Of a stretch of DNA of 64,000 nt, positions 40,068-49,724 are shown one piece after another. Position 1 is the first letter of the stretch. Every line of letters begins with the position of its first letter. The position numbers and the translations under genes were made by a program. The notes below the pieces were generated by a model. The model had not been told where the DNA came from. It saw nothing but the letters and a program-made list of their open reading frames with translations, and did not search any database. The DNA comes from Lutispora sp003527145 (lineage in GTDB: Bacteria; Bacillota; Clostridia; Lutisporales; Lutisporaceae), in assembly GCA_029983695.1 (NCBI GenBank), contig JASBZB010000019.1, positions 1 through 64,000 on the forward strand, given 5' to 3'.

Positions 40068-41213
40068 TTAGCGGCCCTGGAGGACGGCCTGGGTTTCATA
40101 TTCCTTGCCGTTCCTTTGATATTTTATATTGACTGTATCTCCGGGTTTTTTGTTATACAAAACACTCCTGAGCTTCAGCATAGTATTTATTTCAACATTG
40201 TCTATGTGAGTGATTATGTCTCCTTCTCTAAGGCCTGCGGTCTCCGCTGCAGAGCCTTTGATTACCTCGCGTATATACAGTCCGGATTTGATCACTATAT
40301 CGGTTTCATAATATCCGACGATTTCTCTGTCCAGGGTATATATGCCCAAGTATGGCGGATTGAAGACTCCATTTTCCACAAATTGCTTTATTACCGGCTT
40401 GGTAACATTTATGGGTATTGCAAATCCTAAGCCTTCCGCTGAAGCTTTTACCGTATTTATGCCTATTATCTGGCCCTTGCTGTTGATGAGGGGTCCTCCG
40501 CTGTTGCCCGGGTTTATTGCTGCATCGGTCTGGATCAGGTCTTCCATTATGGTGCTTTGGTCCAACATTATGCTTCTGTTCAATCCGGAGACGATCCCTT
40601 GAGTGACAGTCCTTTCATATCTCAAACCCAATGGATTGCCTATGGCAATAGCGATTTCGCCTACTCCAAGGCTATCCGAATCGCCGAGCTCCGCAGCGGT
40701 CAGACCGGTGGCTTCAACCTTTACCACTGCAAGGTCCAAGCCTGCATCCTGCCATAATACCTTGCCTTCCAGCTCCCTGCCGTCGATTAAAAATACGGTG
40801 AGCTTGCTTCTATTATCTCCAACCACATGGGAATTGGTGAGTATGTATCCTCTAGAATCCACAATTACGCCGGAGCCTACCCCTTCCGTATATCTGGTGC
40901 CAAAGAAATAGTCCTTGCGAACCGATACGGTGCTTATCCCAACGACAGTCGGCATGACCTTCTTTGCAACCGCCCCTGCCACATTGATCTCTTCCTTAGG
41001 ATTGATCACTATTTGCTGTGCAATACTGCCCCCGCTGCTGTTAGGAACAGGTGTGTATTTGCTGTAAAAATACGCGGGTACTATAGCAGCTACGATCAAG
41101 CCGCCTATTATAGCTCCGATAAGTCCAACTGCAAAATAGGCCAGGCCGCTTCCTCTTCTGCTCTTCCTTCTGAAGTCTTCGGGAGGTCCATAATTGCCAG
41201 GGTAATTATCCAT
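40068..41213 (-). CDS. htrA: HtrA/DegP-type membrane-anchored serine protease
   Basis: A 381-residue protein. A cytosolic N-terminus of about 25 residues precedes one membrane helix (LAYFAVGLIGAIIGGLIVAA). The trypsin-like domain has His in LTNSHVVGDN, Asp in DAGLDLAVVKV and Ser in NPGNSGGPLIN. A PDZ domain occupies the last 95 residues or so (GLYIREVIKGSAAETAGLREGDIITHID). It is an extracytoplasmic quality-control protease, typical of wal operons. ATG at 41213 follows GAAGGTGAT; the frame start at 41222 is less likely. Confidence 0.95.
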   Translation of the reverse strand: MDNYPGNYGPPEDFRRKSRRGSGLAYFAVGLIGAIIGGLIVAAIVPAYFYSKYTPVPNSSGGSIAQQIVINPKEEINVAGAVAKKVMPTVVGISTVSVRKDYFFGTRYTEGVGSGVIVDSRGYILTNSHVVGDNRSKLTVFLIDGRELEGKVLWQDAGLDLAVVKVEATGLTAAELGDSDSLGVGEIAIAIGNPLGLRYERTVTQGIVSGLNRSIMLDQSTIMEDLIQTDAAINPGNSGGPLINSKGQIIGINTVKASAEGLGFAIPINVTKPVIKQFVENGVFNPPYLGIYTLDREIVGYYETDIVIKSGLYIREVIKGSAAETAGLREGDIITHIDNVEINTMLKLRSVLYNKKPGDTVNIKYQRNGKEYETQAVLQGR

Positions 41214-41259
41214 ATATATCACCTTCTTTTATAAAAAATATGCAGTATTTTTTATGGCT

Positions 41260-41313
41260 GCGAGGCACGGGGCACGAGGCACGAGGGTTAGGGTATTCCT
41301 TTTGGGTCAGACC
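41260..41313. repeat. GGCACGAG-type short tandem units and a dispersed motif
   Basis: GGCACGGGGCACGAGGCACGAGG contains three imperfect GGCACGAG units. It is followed at 41291-41309 by GGGTATTCCTTTTGGGTCA, which recurs at 52151-52169 with one change. Confidence 0.5.
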
Positions 41314-41391
41314 CTAGAGCTCTGCTATAACACTCGAACCTCGTACCAAGACCACATAGAAGTGACCCTAGGCGATGCACCACGTACCCGA

Positions 41392-41414
41392 AAAAAATTG
41401 CTACGCAATTTTCT
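41392..41414 (-). terminator. Terminator after yycJ
   Basis: AAAATTGC-GTA-GCAATTTT followed by TTT on the minus strand, about 50 bases beyond the yycJ stop. Confidence 0.6.
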
Positions 41415-41462
41415 ACTAATATGATATACCTTATATAGCCGTATTATCCCTATTTGCAGCAG

Positions 41463-42257
41463 CTATACGGTGAATACCTTGCTTACCGAGCTTCTCGGCG
41501 CTACATCAAGGGTCACATCCTTTTGGACTGAAATGCCCTTTTCTTCCATAATACCTCTAACTGTCTCATATGCCAACTGGGGAAAATTATTTTCCTTGCT
41601 CAAATGCCCCAGCATTATCTGCTTGACGCCTAAACCCACAAGCTCACAGGCTGCGTATCCCGATGCCTCATTGGACAAGTGTCCGAACTCCCCGAGTATC
41701 CTTCTTTTCAAAAAATACGGGTAGCTGCCCACCTTGAGCATTTCCACATCATGATTTGCTTCAAGCATTACAAAATGTGCACCCTTCAAAGCGTCCTTCA
41801 CAGTCTGGCTGAAATAGCCTAAATCCGTAGCCAGTCCAAGCTTTTCGCTGCCAAAAGAAAAGGTAAAGCCTACAGGCTCTGCAGCATCATGAGAAATAGA
41901 AAATGGGGAAATGCATACGTCATCTATGCAAAACTCCTCTCCTGTCTCAAATATCCTTATGTTTTCCGTTTTCACGGTCCCTATGCCGCCGCCCAGTGCC
42001 TCCCAGGTCTTGGCATTGGCATAGATGGGTATGTTAAGCTTTCTGGACATGGCCCCTATGCTTTTCATATGATCTGAGTGTTCATGGGTTACCAAAATTC
42101 CCTTTATTGAACTGGTGCATATCCCTATATTTTTTAAGTTCTCCAAAATGTTTTTGCAGCTTACCCCTGCATCTATCAGCAGGCCTGATTCATCATTGCC
42201 TACATATATGCAATTTCCGCTGCTTCCGCTGGCAATAGAACAAAATTTTGTAATCAT
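41463..42257 (-). CDS. yycJ: MBL-fold metallohydrolase YycJ/WalJ
   Basis: A 264-residue metallo-beta-lactamase-fold protein. The metal motif is LVTHEHSDHMKSIG, with further ligands in ISHDAAEPVG, EANHDVEML and LGHLSKENN. The N-terminus FCSIASGSSGNCIYVG is characteristic of WalJ/VicX, a probable nuclease or phosphodiesterase linked to cell-wall and DNA-repair phenotypes. ATG at 42257 follows GGGGGTC; the frame start at 42293 is not supported. Confidence 0.92.
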   Translation of the reverse strand: MITKFCSIASGSSGNCIYVGNDESGLLIDAGVSCKNILENLKNIGICTSSIKGILVTHEHSDHMKSIGAMSRKLNIPIYANAKTWEALGGGIGTVKTENIRIFETGEEFCIDDVCISPFSISHDAAEPVGFTFSFGSEKLGLATDLGYFSQTVKDALKGAHFVMLEANHDVEMLKVGSYPYFLKRRILGEFGHLSNEASGYAACELVGLGVKQIMLGHLSKENNFPQLAYETVRGIMEEKGISVQKDVTLDVAPRSSVSKVFTV

Positions 42258-42410
42258 AATGACCCCCATAGCTGTTATACTGACTGATAACATATTGCTT
42301 TAAAATCTTTTTCGCGCTATATATAAAAAAGGCGATAGACCGAACCTAATGATCTATGCCCAAGGAATTCTTAACTTCTCATTCCTGATTCCTCATTCCT
42401 AATTAATTTT

Positions 42411-43673
42411 TTACTCTTCTTCAGAAACTTTTCTTATTTTGGCTCCAAGGTCAAGAAGTTTGTCTTCCAATTTTTCATAGCCTCTTTCTATATGAATGAG
42501 ATTGCTGATGGCTGTTTCGCCCTCTGCGCATAGTCCTGCCACCACCATGGCAGCGCCTGCTCTGAGGTCCGTGGCACATACCGGCGATCCGGAAAGCTTT
42601 TTTACACCTTCTATTACAGCGATTCTTCCCTCAACATTTATCTTGGCACCCATTTTCTTCAGCTCATCCACATGCTTAAATCTGCCGTCATATATGCTTT
42701 CATTGATTATGGCCGTACCATCTGCAATGGACAGCAGAACGCTCATGGGCTGCTGCAGATCTGTAGGAAAGCCGGGATAAGGCATCGTCTTTATGTTGGC
42801 TGCCTTTGGTCTGCCATTGGCTACTACCCTGAGAGAGTCTCCATTTTCTATTATTCCGATTCCCATTTCCTTCATCTTAGCGCTGATGGAGTCTAAATGG
42901 GTAGGTATTATATTCCTTATAAGAACATTGCCCTTTGAGGCTGCTGCAGCTATCATATAGGTTCCTGCTTCCATCTGGTCAGGTATGACGGCATGCTCAC
43001 ATCCGCCCAGCCGCTCCACGCCTTTTATTTTTATTTCATCTGTACCTGCACCTTTGATATTGGCTCCCAAGGCATTCAAAAAGTTTGCTGTATCAACTAT
43101 ATAAGGCTCCTTAGCAGCATTTTCTATGGTGGTAGTACCTTTAGCCATACAGGCCGCCAGCATTATATTGATGGTTGCCCCCACACTTACTACATCCAGG
43201 AATATAGAGGCACCGATAAGCTCATCCGCTTCGGCTCTGATTATGCCGTGCTCAATGGTTATCTTGGCGCCCAATGCTTCAAAACCTTTAATGTGTTGAT
43301 CGATAGGCCTTACCCCGATGTCACAGCCTCCGGGAAAAGGCACCTCAGCTTTTTTGAAACGCCCCAATAAAGCTCCGATGAAGTAATAAGAAGCTCTTAA
43401 TTTTTTTGAAAGTTCAAAGTCTACTTTATATGTACTTATGCCGCTGCTATTTATTATAAGCCTGTCACGTCCGTCTCTTTTTACGTCTGCTCCCAGTTGA
43501 ATAAGAATATCCATTATATTTGCTACGTCTTTTATATCGGGAAGGTTTTTAATGGTAGAGGTGGCTCCTGCCAGCAGTGCTGCAGGCAGTATTGCCACAG
43601 CGGAATTTTTGGCCCCGCTTATGTTTACTTCTCCTTGCAGTGCATGACCGCCTTCTATAATTAACTTATCCAA
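42411..43673 (-). CDS. murA: UDP-N-acetylglucosamine 1-carboxyvinyltransferase MurA
   Basis: A 420-residue enzyme of the first committed step of peptidoglycan synthesis (phosphoenolpyruvate transfer to UDP-GlcNAc). Start region LIIEGGHALQGEVNISGAKN, active-site Cys near residue 117 in PFPGGCDIGVRPIDQHI (the fosfomycin target) and DLRAGAAMVVAGL near the end. TTG at 43673 has AAGGAG ten bases upstream and gives the usual murA start; the frame start at 43694 lacks a site. It is inserted between yycI and yycJ, behind a terminator-like palindrome, so it may have its own promoter. Confidence 0.94.
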   Translation of the reverse strand: MDKLIIEGGHALQGEVNISGAKNSAVAILPAALLAGATSTIKNLPDIKDVANIMDILIQLGADVKRDGRDRLIINSSGISTYKVDFELSKKLRASYYFIGALLGRFKKAEVPFPGGCDIGVRPIDQHIKGFEALGAKITIEHGIIRAEADELIGASIFLDVVSVGATINIMLAACMAKGTTTIENAAKEPYIVDTANFLNALGANIKGAGTDEIKIKGVERLGGCEHAVIPDQMEAGTYMIAAAASKGNVLIRNIIPTHLDSISAKMKEMGIGIIENGDSLRVVANGRPKAANIKTMPYPGFPTDLQQPMSVLLSIADGTAIINESIYDGRFKHVDELKKMGAKINVEGRIAVIEGVKKLSGSPVCATDLRAGAAMVVAGLCAEGETAISNLIHIERGYEKLEDKLLDLGAKIRKVSEEE

Positions 43674-43776
43674 TTGTTTTCTACTCCTTATCAATTGTAA
43701 TTAAAGTTAAAACATGCATAATACCGTTTCATATATTATAGCATTATCAAAATTCTTTTATAATATAGCCAACAAT

Positions 43777-43807
43777 AAAAGCTTTTAATTTATAATCAAA
43801 AGCTTTT
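43777..43807 (-). terminator. Terminator between yycI and murA
   Basis: Two copies of the self-complementary AAAAGCTTTT flank an 11-base loop and are followed by ATTG on the minus strand. This would divide the wal transcript from murA. Confidence 0.5.
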
Positions 43808-43844
43808 TATATTATACCATACTGTTAATATTTTGCACTACTTT

Positions 43845-44723
43845 TTAATTTTTTTCAACTATGCCATTATAGGCATTTATGTATATTCTTCCCTTATCCG
43901 TTATAACCTTCCACACAGGTATGGCCGTTCCTTCTTTTACGGTAGTTACATCAAACTCTTTTACATCTTCCACATCTGTATTGAAATAATATCCTAAGCT
44001 CATATCCAATACGATTATATTTTGCTCGTCATCTTTATAAAGCTCCGACAGTTTCATCAAAGCATTTACCGGAGATATGACTTCCTTTTTAGCCTTCCCA
44101 TTATTTACTGTTTCAAACCACAGCATTTTCATAGAAACCACGCCTTTATCAGTTGCCTGAATCTCCAGACAGCTTCTATCCAAAAAAGTACCCTTATATC
44201 CTTGGCTGCAGCTCATTTCCAGATAGCCGTTTTTCATTTTTTTTATCCCGCTATATCTGTCCTTTTGATTTATCCCCATCTTCTTTAGAAATGCCTCCAT
44301 CTTCTTTTGGGCTTCTCCTTCATCAAAAGATCCTGTTTGTCCCTCAATCAGAGCTTTGTTTGTATATATCAACTCTACGTTTCCATTGATCTCCACGTAG
44401 ATATCTTTATTCTCCATCACTATTCTATCATCGTAGTTCTTTACATCAACATCCTCTAAGCCATCAAAAAAATTTCCCATGGCATATTGCTCGTTGAAAT
44501 ATTTATATTTTACATCGAGAGCGGCCTTGGATGAGCCGGGCTTAGGAATAGCACTTTTTACCGATATGCCTTGCTTTTCAAGATAATCCACAATTTCCTT
44601 CGTATTCTCCTTATCCCTTGCCATTCTCAATGCCAAGGGTCCTAAATATGATTCATAAAGCAGAAAAATATCTGCTATCAGAAATACAACGATGAGTATT
44701 GTTTTAGCTTTTGACCAATTCAT
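43845..44723 (-). CDS. yycI: YycI-like regulator of the WalRK system
   Basis: A 292-residue membrane-anchored protein. The cytosolic MNWSKAK is followed by one helix (TILIVVFLIADIFLLYESYL) and a long external domain ending in YINAYNGIVEK, a layout like YycI/WalI. It is thought to form a membrane complex with YycH and WalK that tunes kinase activity. ATG at 44723 is chosen because the long N-terminal extension to 44906 reads into the GC-rich hairpin and YycH. The ribosome binding site is weak (GGGG). Confidence 0.85.
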   Translation of the reverse strand: MNWSKAKTILIVVFLIADIFLLYESYLGPLALRMARDKENTKEIVDYLEKQGISVKSAIPKPGSSKAALDVKYKYFNEQYAMGNFFDGLEDVDVKNYDDRIVMENKDIYVEINGNVELIYTNKALIEGQTGSFDEGEAQKKMEAFLKKMGINQKDRYSGIKKMKNGYLEMSCSQGYKGTFLDRSCLEIQATDKGVVSMKMLWFETVNNGKAKKEVISPVNALMKLSELYKDDEQNIIVLDMSLGYYFNTDVEDVKEFDVTTVKEGTAIPVWKVITDKGRIYINAYNGIVEKN

Positions 44724-44762
44724 ACCAAATACCCCGTTTCTTTTAATCAAGTAGCAATAACG

Positions 44763-44811
44763 AGGGGACATTCCGCAACAAGGAATACTCCCCTGCAGCG
44801 GTGTGTCCCCT
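44763..44811. repeat. Hairpin AGGGGACA / TGTCCCCT between yycH and yycI
   Basis: Eight-base perfect ends around an inner TTCC...GGAA hairpin. The GTCCCC core recalls the REP-like repeats at 15117 and 40037. It may lower yycI expression. Confidence 0.55.
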
Positions 44812-44815
44812 TTCC

Positions 44816-46243
44816 TTAGTATGGCTCCGAAAGTATTACCCCTGATTCTGCATTCAATATATACCTGCCTGCCGCCCCGGTATCGCCTCCTGCTTCTATA
44901 ACCCATACAGGTATCATAGAAGTTGTGCCTTCTAATTTGTATTCAAAATATGACAATTGTATATCCTTTATCTTAATATCATCAATATCAATATTTTTAT
45001 CGTAGCTCAGCCTCTTCAAAACTATATCTATTATTTCATCAAGAGGATTTTTGATGATCTTTCCTTCACCTGTCATCTTAATATCTTTAACGACCCTCTT
45101 GTATCTTTTAACTTCCCCGTTTACTATTTCAATCTCTATAGGGTTATCCATTATTGTTTCGTCATTTATTATAGGAATTCCTTCATATCTATAATTATAC
45201 CTTATAGTGCAGCTATATAATTTATTATTTTTAGCCACCTGCTCTATGGAAGAAATATAGGAATCCTTAGGAAAGCCCATATGGCTGTTTACAAAGTTTG
45301 TGGCTATATTTACAGCATCCAGTACAGTGAAATCGTCCTTTTGATTTTTAGATTGAGTGGAATAATTCACATATTCAATAACTCCCGCTTTGCTCATCCT
45401 TATGCCTCCCCTTCTTTCCCCATCGGTGTATACAACTGTGCCTGAAGGGTCTACGATGCGTCTTAGCGTAGAAGGATCTCCGCCAAAGAAATTTACCGCA
45501 ATACTTTCAAAGCTATCATCGTCAGTTTCTGCAGACGAAGAAAGTTTGGCCATGGTATGTGTATCTTCTATATTTATAGGGATGAGAACATTTTCTCCAT
45601 ATTTCTCAGGTTCTACCTCATTTAAGAACATATAGGCATAGGTCTTGCTTCTGTTTATCATATCCACCATAACTCTTATGCTGCTCCTTAATGCCTTTGA
45701 GCGGAATTCATATATACTGTCGGATGTCTTGTCCACTATATAAACTGCGTTGCTATCATAACCTACTAAAACACTATCTATAGTTTTTATTTCCTCCCAT
45801 TGCGCTTTGGCAGCTCCCAGCATATTTGCATAAATTCTGTAATCATAGGCAAATGGGTATTCTAATTCAATGGTACGTCCCGTCCTTAAATTTTTCATAA
45901 ATTCCATGGAATGTTTTTCTGATTCGATGCCTTCCTTGGACTCAAAAATTATAGCCAGCATATTCTTAGTATCTTCCAAAATCCTATCATAGATCAATCC
46001 GATCTCTGTTTCATTCAGAAGCAAAGTATGCTTACCGTTATTATTTAATATGAGCTTCTCGGGTTTTATCAGACTTGCCTTGTCATTATTAGAGCTTAGG
46101 AGTTCATTAGAATTCACTTCTTGCTTTTTAAACATAATAAAAATACCCTCAATGGATATATCTAACCATATTTGGGTAGTCAATATTACGCTTATCAGCA
46201 CAAGACAAAAAAGAGTTGCAGATTTGAGTTTTTCCCGCTTCAA
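44816..46243 (-). CDS. yycH: YycH-like regulator of the WalRK system
   Basis: A 475-residue protein with one N-terminal helix (SATLFCLVLISVILTTQIW) and a large external domain. The two-domain pattern of YycH is visible, with the PepSY-like C-terminal part (IEIVNGEVKRYKRVVKDIK, then MIPVWVIEAG and GRYILNAESGVILSE). It is paired with YycI. The start is TTG at 46243 with GAGG upstream. Confidence 0.85.
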   Translation of the reverse strand: MKREKLKSATLFCLVLISVILTTQIWLDISIEGIFIMFKKQEVNSNELLSSNNDKASLIKPEKLILNNNGKHTLLLNETEIGLIYDRILEDTKNMLAIIFESKEGIESEKHSMEFMKNLRTGRTIELEYPFAYDYRIYANMLGAAKAQWEEIKTIDSVLVGYDSNAVYIVDKTSDSIYEFRSKALRSSIRVMVDMINRSKTYAYMFLNEVEPEKYGENVLIPINIEDTHTMAKLSSSAETDDDSFESIAVNFFGGDPSTLRRIVDPSGTVVYTDGERRGGIRMSKAGVIEYVNYSTQSKNQKDDFTVLDAVNIATNFVNSHMGFPKDSYISSIEQVAKNNKLYSCTIRYNYRYEGIPIINDETIMDNPIEIEIVNGEVKRYKRVVKDIKMTGEGKIIKNPLDEIIDIVLKRLSYDKNIDIDDIKIKDIQLSYFEYKLEGTTSMIPVWVIEAGGDTGAAGRYILNAESGVILSEPY

Positions 46244-46268
46244 TTTTTACCATTCCTCGAACACATTT

Positions 46269-46790
46269 TTAGTTCACTATCTCTAAGTCAAGATCTTTAA
46301 AAAGTATATTGTTTATCTTTTCAGTTATTTCTTCATTATTAACATACTCAACTTCTAATTCATAGGATGATCCGTCGCCGGCTTCAACAACTATTTTGTT
46401 TTTCCCAGACTTAATAGTCACGGATACCCCAAAAATTCCGGATATACCTACTTTGCAGCTTTTATTGGCCTGCAGTATCCATTCTCCAAGGCTATCATCA
46501 GCTTCACCATCTATAGGTTTATTTTTATGGATAATAGTCTTCTCATTATTTGGTTTATACCAGAATGTGCTTATATCAATTTTGGTTCCTTTCAATGCTT
46601 TTCCCTTGATGGTCAAGTCCTTGTTGCTATATTTTATAGGTTGTATTTCTTCTTCAATACCCTTGACAAAATCAAAAACAGGTATAGGATCATCTGCTCT
46701 TCTGGCGTAAACACCAGTAAAAGAAGATAATGTGAAAACAAATACCATAGCCAAGGTCAACGTAAATTTTAGATGCTTGCTGCCGCGCAT
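46269..46790 (-). CDS. Small secreted protein inside the wal operon
   Basis: A 173-residue protein. The signal peptide is about residues 1-30 (FTLTLAMVFVFTLSSFTGVYA). A beta-rich external domain follows (LTIKGKALKGTKIDISTFWY and VTIKSGKNKIVVEAGDGSSY) that looks like a bacterial Ig-like or carbohydrate-binding fold. ATG at 46790 follows GGGGGG at about seven bases. It lies between walK and yycH, where the Bacillus and Staphylococcus operons have no gene. Function unknown; it may contact WalK or the wall. Confidence 0.65.
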   Translation of the reverse strand: MRGSKHLKFTLTLAMVFVFTLSSFTGVYARRADDPIPVFDFVKGIEEEIQPIKYSNKDLTIKGKALKGTKIDISTFWYKPNNEKTIIHKNKPIDGEADDSLGEWILQANKSCKVGISGIFGVSVTIKSGKNKIVVEAGDGSSYELEVEYVNNEEITEKINNILFKDLDLEIVN

Positions 46791-46882
46791 TGAATTTCCC
46801 CCCAAATTTTTAACCATAATCAATCTATTTCAATATCATTATACAATATGATTGTTACAATAGTATTACAGTCAAATTAAGG

Positions 46883-48646
46883 TTAATTTACACTTGATAC
46901 AATCGGGAGTATAACTGTGACCCAAGTACCTTCCCCATATACGCTGTCTAATTGAATCTGGCCGTTGTGAGCTTCCACTATCTGCTTTGCAATGGATAGC
47001 CCAAGGCCAGTACCTCCAAGGCCTCTGGAACGCGCTTTGTCCACCCTGTAGAATCTCTCAAACAATCTTGCCATGTCCTTCTTTGGTATGCCAATACCAT
47101 TATCCCTGACCTTTATATAAATATATTCTGCCTCTTTCCACATTGATACATGAATTTTTCCCTTTTCCTGCGTGTATTTTATTGAATTGCTGATTATATT
47201 GATCATAACTTGCTCGATTCTATCCTTATCGCCTATTGTCTGCGGGATCTCATCATTGATTTCCAGAGAGATGCTTTGATTCTTTTGCTTTGCGGATATA
47301 TCCATCTTATAAACACAGTCGCTGAGTATTTTTGTCAGATCTATTTCTTTCATATTCAACTGAGTTTTGTCATAGTCCAGTTTGGACAGCATCAATAGAT
47401 CCTTTACCAGTCTTGTCATCCTGTCGGATTCGCTGTCTATCACATTTAAAAACCTTAAAGTCATATCCCTGTCTTCCGAAGCTCCGTCCAGCAGAGTTTC
47501 CGTATAGCTTTTTATGGTTGTAAGTGGCGTTCGAAGCTCATGGGAAACGTTTGCCACAAACTCTTTCCTCATCCTATCCAAGTTTTCCTGCTCGGTTACA
47601 TCCTGCAGCACTATTATTGCACCGGCAGTTTCAGCGCCTTGATTCTTAAAGGGTACAATGCTGTATCTTATTGTAGAGTCACCGTTACTTATGAGGTTGC
47701 TTTTCTCTGCCTCATCTTGGAATAAGGCTTTCACATCAAAAGGAAGACTCAGCATATTTGCTACATCATCAAAGTTCTTACCTTCCACATCTATTTTAGC
47801 TAGTTTAAACAATTCAAAAGCCGCAGGGTTTGCATGGATTATTGTGCCTTCCGAGCTGACGGCAACAACGCCGTCAGTCATATAAGTGAGAATGGTCTCC
47901 ATCTTGCTTTTTTCATTATTCATCTCATTCAGAGTGGTCTTCAATCTGACTGTAAGGTAGTTAAACATTTCCGTGAGCTTCCCCACTTCATCGTCGGATC
48001 TGACGGGGATTATATGCTCAAAGTCTCCCGTTGCAAGCTTCGCGGCCTTTGAGGTTACTTCCTTGATAGGTCCTGTTATGGTTCTGGCCAATATGCTTCC
48101 CAAAAGCACGGTAAAACACAGCGCCCATATAGTAGCGCTGGTAAGTATATTTTTAATATTGGATATGGAGTTATTTATCGAAGTAAGGCCCATATTGAGA
48201 TAAATTGCGCCTACAACTTCACTACCGTCAGAAGTGATAGGGACAGCTATGCTCTTATAGTTGTTTTTTAGATCTGCAGAGTCGTTTAAGTCTTTGACCC
48301 TTTCACCCGTTAGAGCCCTGCTGATCATCCAGCCGTCTTCCATGGGCAGCTCCTCGCCATTATGAGCCAAAGATCTTCCATTTTTATTAAAGACATAAAC
48401 AGATCGAATCTGGCCGCCCCGCCCGCTGAACCAATTATACACAATATCCTGCACATCATAGGCCCCGATGGCCATATCTTTCAATAAAAAGGAAAGGTCA
48501 TCAGCTTTGGCCTCTATATCGCTTGCCACATTGCTGATCTGGTCCTTCTCGACAGCCTGCACTATGTAAAGACCAATTATGGACATGGCAAGCCATACCA
48601 ACAGGACATAAATTATTACAAGCTTCCATTGGATGCTTTTTAACAT
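46883..48646 (-). CDS. walK: WalK (VicK/YycG) sensor histidine kinase
   Basis: A 587-residue kinase. Two helices (about 8-28 and 168-186) bracket an external sensor domain of about 140 residues. A HAMP domain (ARTITGPIKEVTSKAAKLATGDF), a PAS domain (VVAVSSEGTIIHANPAAFELF), HisKA (FVANVSHELRTPLTTIKSY) and HATPase (NIISNSIKYT, GTGLGLSIAKQIVEAH) follow. Order and size match WalK, the essential kinase of wall metabolism. AGGAGG in the last walR codons serves its ATG, three bases after the walR stop. Confidence 0.95.
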   Translation of the reverse strand: MLKSIQWKLVIIYVLLVWLAMSIIGLYIVQAVEKDQISNVASDIEAKADDLSFLLKDMAIGAYDVQDIVYNWFSGRGGQIRSVYVFNKNGRSLAHNGEELPMEDGWMISRALTGERVKDLNDSADLKNNYKSIAVPITSDGSEVVGAIYLNMGLTSINNSISNIKNILTSATIWALCFTVLLGSILARTITGPIKEVTSKAAKLATGDFEHIIPVRSDDEVGKLTEMFNYLTVRLKTTLNEMNNEKSKMETILTYMTDGVVAVSSEGTIIHANPAAFELFKLAKIDVEGKNFDDVANMLSLPFDVKALFQDEAEKSNLISNGDSTIRYSIVPFKNQGAETAGAIIVLQDVTEQENLDRMRKEFVANVSHELRTPLTTIKSYTETLLDGASEDRDMTLRFLNVIDSESDRMTRLVKDLLMLSKLDYDKTQLNMKEIDLTKILSDCVYKMDISAKQKNQSISLEINDEIPQTIGDKDRIEQVMINIISNSIKYTQEKGKIHVSMWKEAEYIYIKVRDNGIGIPKKDMARLFERFYRVDKARSRGLGGTGLGLSIAKQIVEAHNGQIQLDSVYGEGTWVTVILPIVSSVN

Positions 48647-48649
48647 ATG

Positions 48650-49345
48650 TTAAATCCTCCTGAAATAATAACCTACGCCTCTCTTGGTCTGAACATATTT
48701 GGCATTGCTGGGATCATCCTCAACTTTTTCCCTGAGCCGCCTCACAGTAACATCTACGGTTCGGACATCGCCATAATACTCATATCCCCAAACCTCTTCC
48801 AGCAGAGTCTCTCTGGAAAACACCTGCTCTGCATTGAGGGCTAAATATTTTAACAATTCAAACTCTCTAAGAGTGAGCTCAATTATCCTGTCTTCTTTTC
48901 TTACTTCATATTTATTCAGATCAATGACCAGATTGTTTGATTTTATTATCTGGCCCCCGGCTTCTGCACCATTATTTAAGAAGTTTACTCTTCTTATATT
49001 GGCCTTTACCCTTGCCAACAGCTCTCTGAAGCTGAAGGGCTTGGTCATATAGTCATCTGCGCCTAGCTCAAGACCCAGTACCTTGTCCACTTCTTCTTCT
49101 TTTGCGGTCAGCATTATTATTGGAGTATTTATGTTCTCCCTGAGCTTCTTACATACAGTAAAGCCATCCATAACCGGAAGCATTATATCAAGAATTATAA
49201 GATCAGGCTTGTGCTCATATGTACTGTCAATAGCTTGCTGTCCGTCCTCTGCAATGAAAACCTTATAGCCCTCTTTCTCCAGATTGTATTTTATTATATC
49301 TGCTATTGGCCTTTCATCGTCAACAACTAATATCTTGCTATTCAT
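48650..49345 (-). CDS. walR: WalR (VicR/YycF) response regulator
   Basis: A 231-residue OmpR-type regulator. The receiver has the acidic pocket LVVDDERPIAD, phospho-acceptor Asp in LIILDIMLPVMDGF, and Lys in ADDYMTKPFSFRELL. The winged-helix domain is ELTLREFELLKYLALNAEQ, then VDVTVRRLREKVEDDPSN. It controls autolysin and wall genes. First gene of the operon. Confidence 0.96.
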   Translation of the reverse strand: MNSKILVVDDERPIADIIKYNLEKEGYKVFIAEDGQQAIDSTYEHKPDLIILDIMLPVMDGFTVCKKLRENINTPIIMLTAKEEEVDKVLGLELGADDYMTKPFSFRELLARVKANIRRVNFLNNGAEAGGQIIKSNNLVIDLNKYEVRKEDRIIELTLREFELLKYLALNAEQVFSRETLLEEVWGYEYYGDVRTVDVTVRRLREKVEDDPSNAKYVQTKRGVGYYFRRI

Positions 49346-49604
49346 ACATCAATACCCCTCTTTACAGTTATTTATATATTATTTCGGCATCACTGCCGCT
49401 AAGTTTACCTTAACTCTTTTTATTTCTATTGTACTATTTAATCCATATATGTGCAAAGTATTAAATTTTTTGTCGTATTAGGTCTATTTTCCTAGAAAAA
49501 TAATCCAATTTTCGCATATTATTAGGGAAAAAAATGTCATATAATGAATTCAGATACTAAAAATACAATTGATACAAAACCAATTTGTGTCCCCCCGGAT
49601 GCTG

Positions 49605-49634
49605 GAAAACAGGCAGGGGCCTGTTTTCTTTTTT
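49605..49634 (+). terminator. Orphan plus-strand terminator upstream of walR
   Basis: GAAAACAGGC and GCCTGTTTTC around a four-base loop, followed by TTTTTT. No plus-strand gene precedes it. The rest of 49346-49724 shows a plus-strand TATAAT at 49540-49545 but no reading frame. Confidence 0.6.
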
Positions 49635-49724
49635 GGGCTGTTTCTGATATTAACAATATTCTTAGTTCCAGGATTTTAGAATAGGTTATTCGGGCTGACC
49701 AACCTTTATATGAATTGGCGCCGA

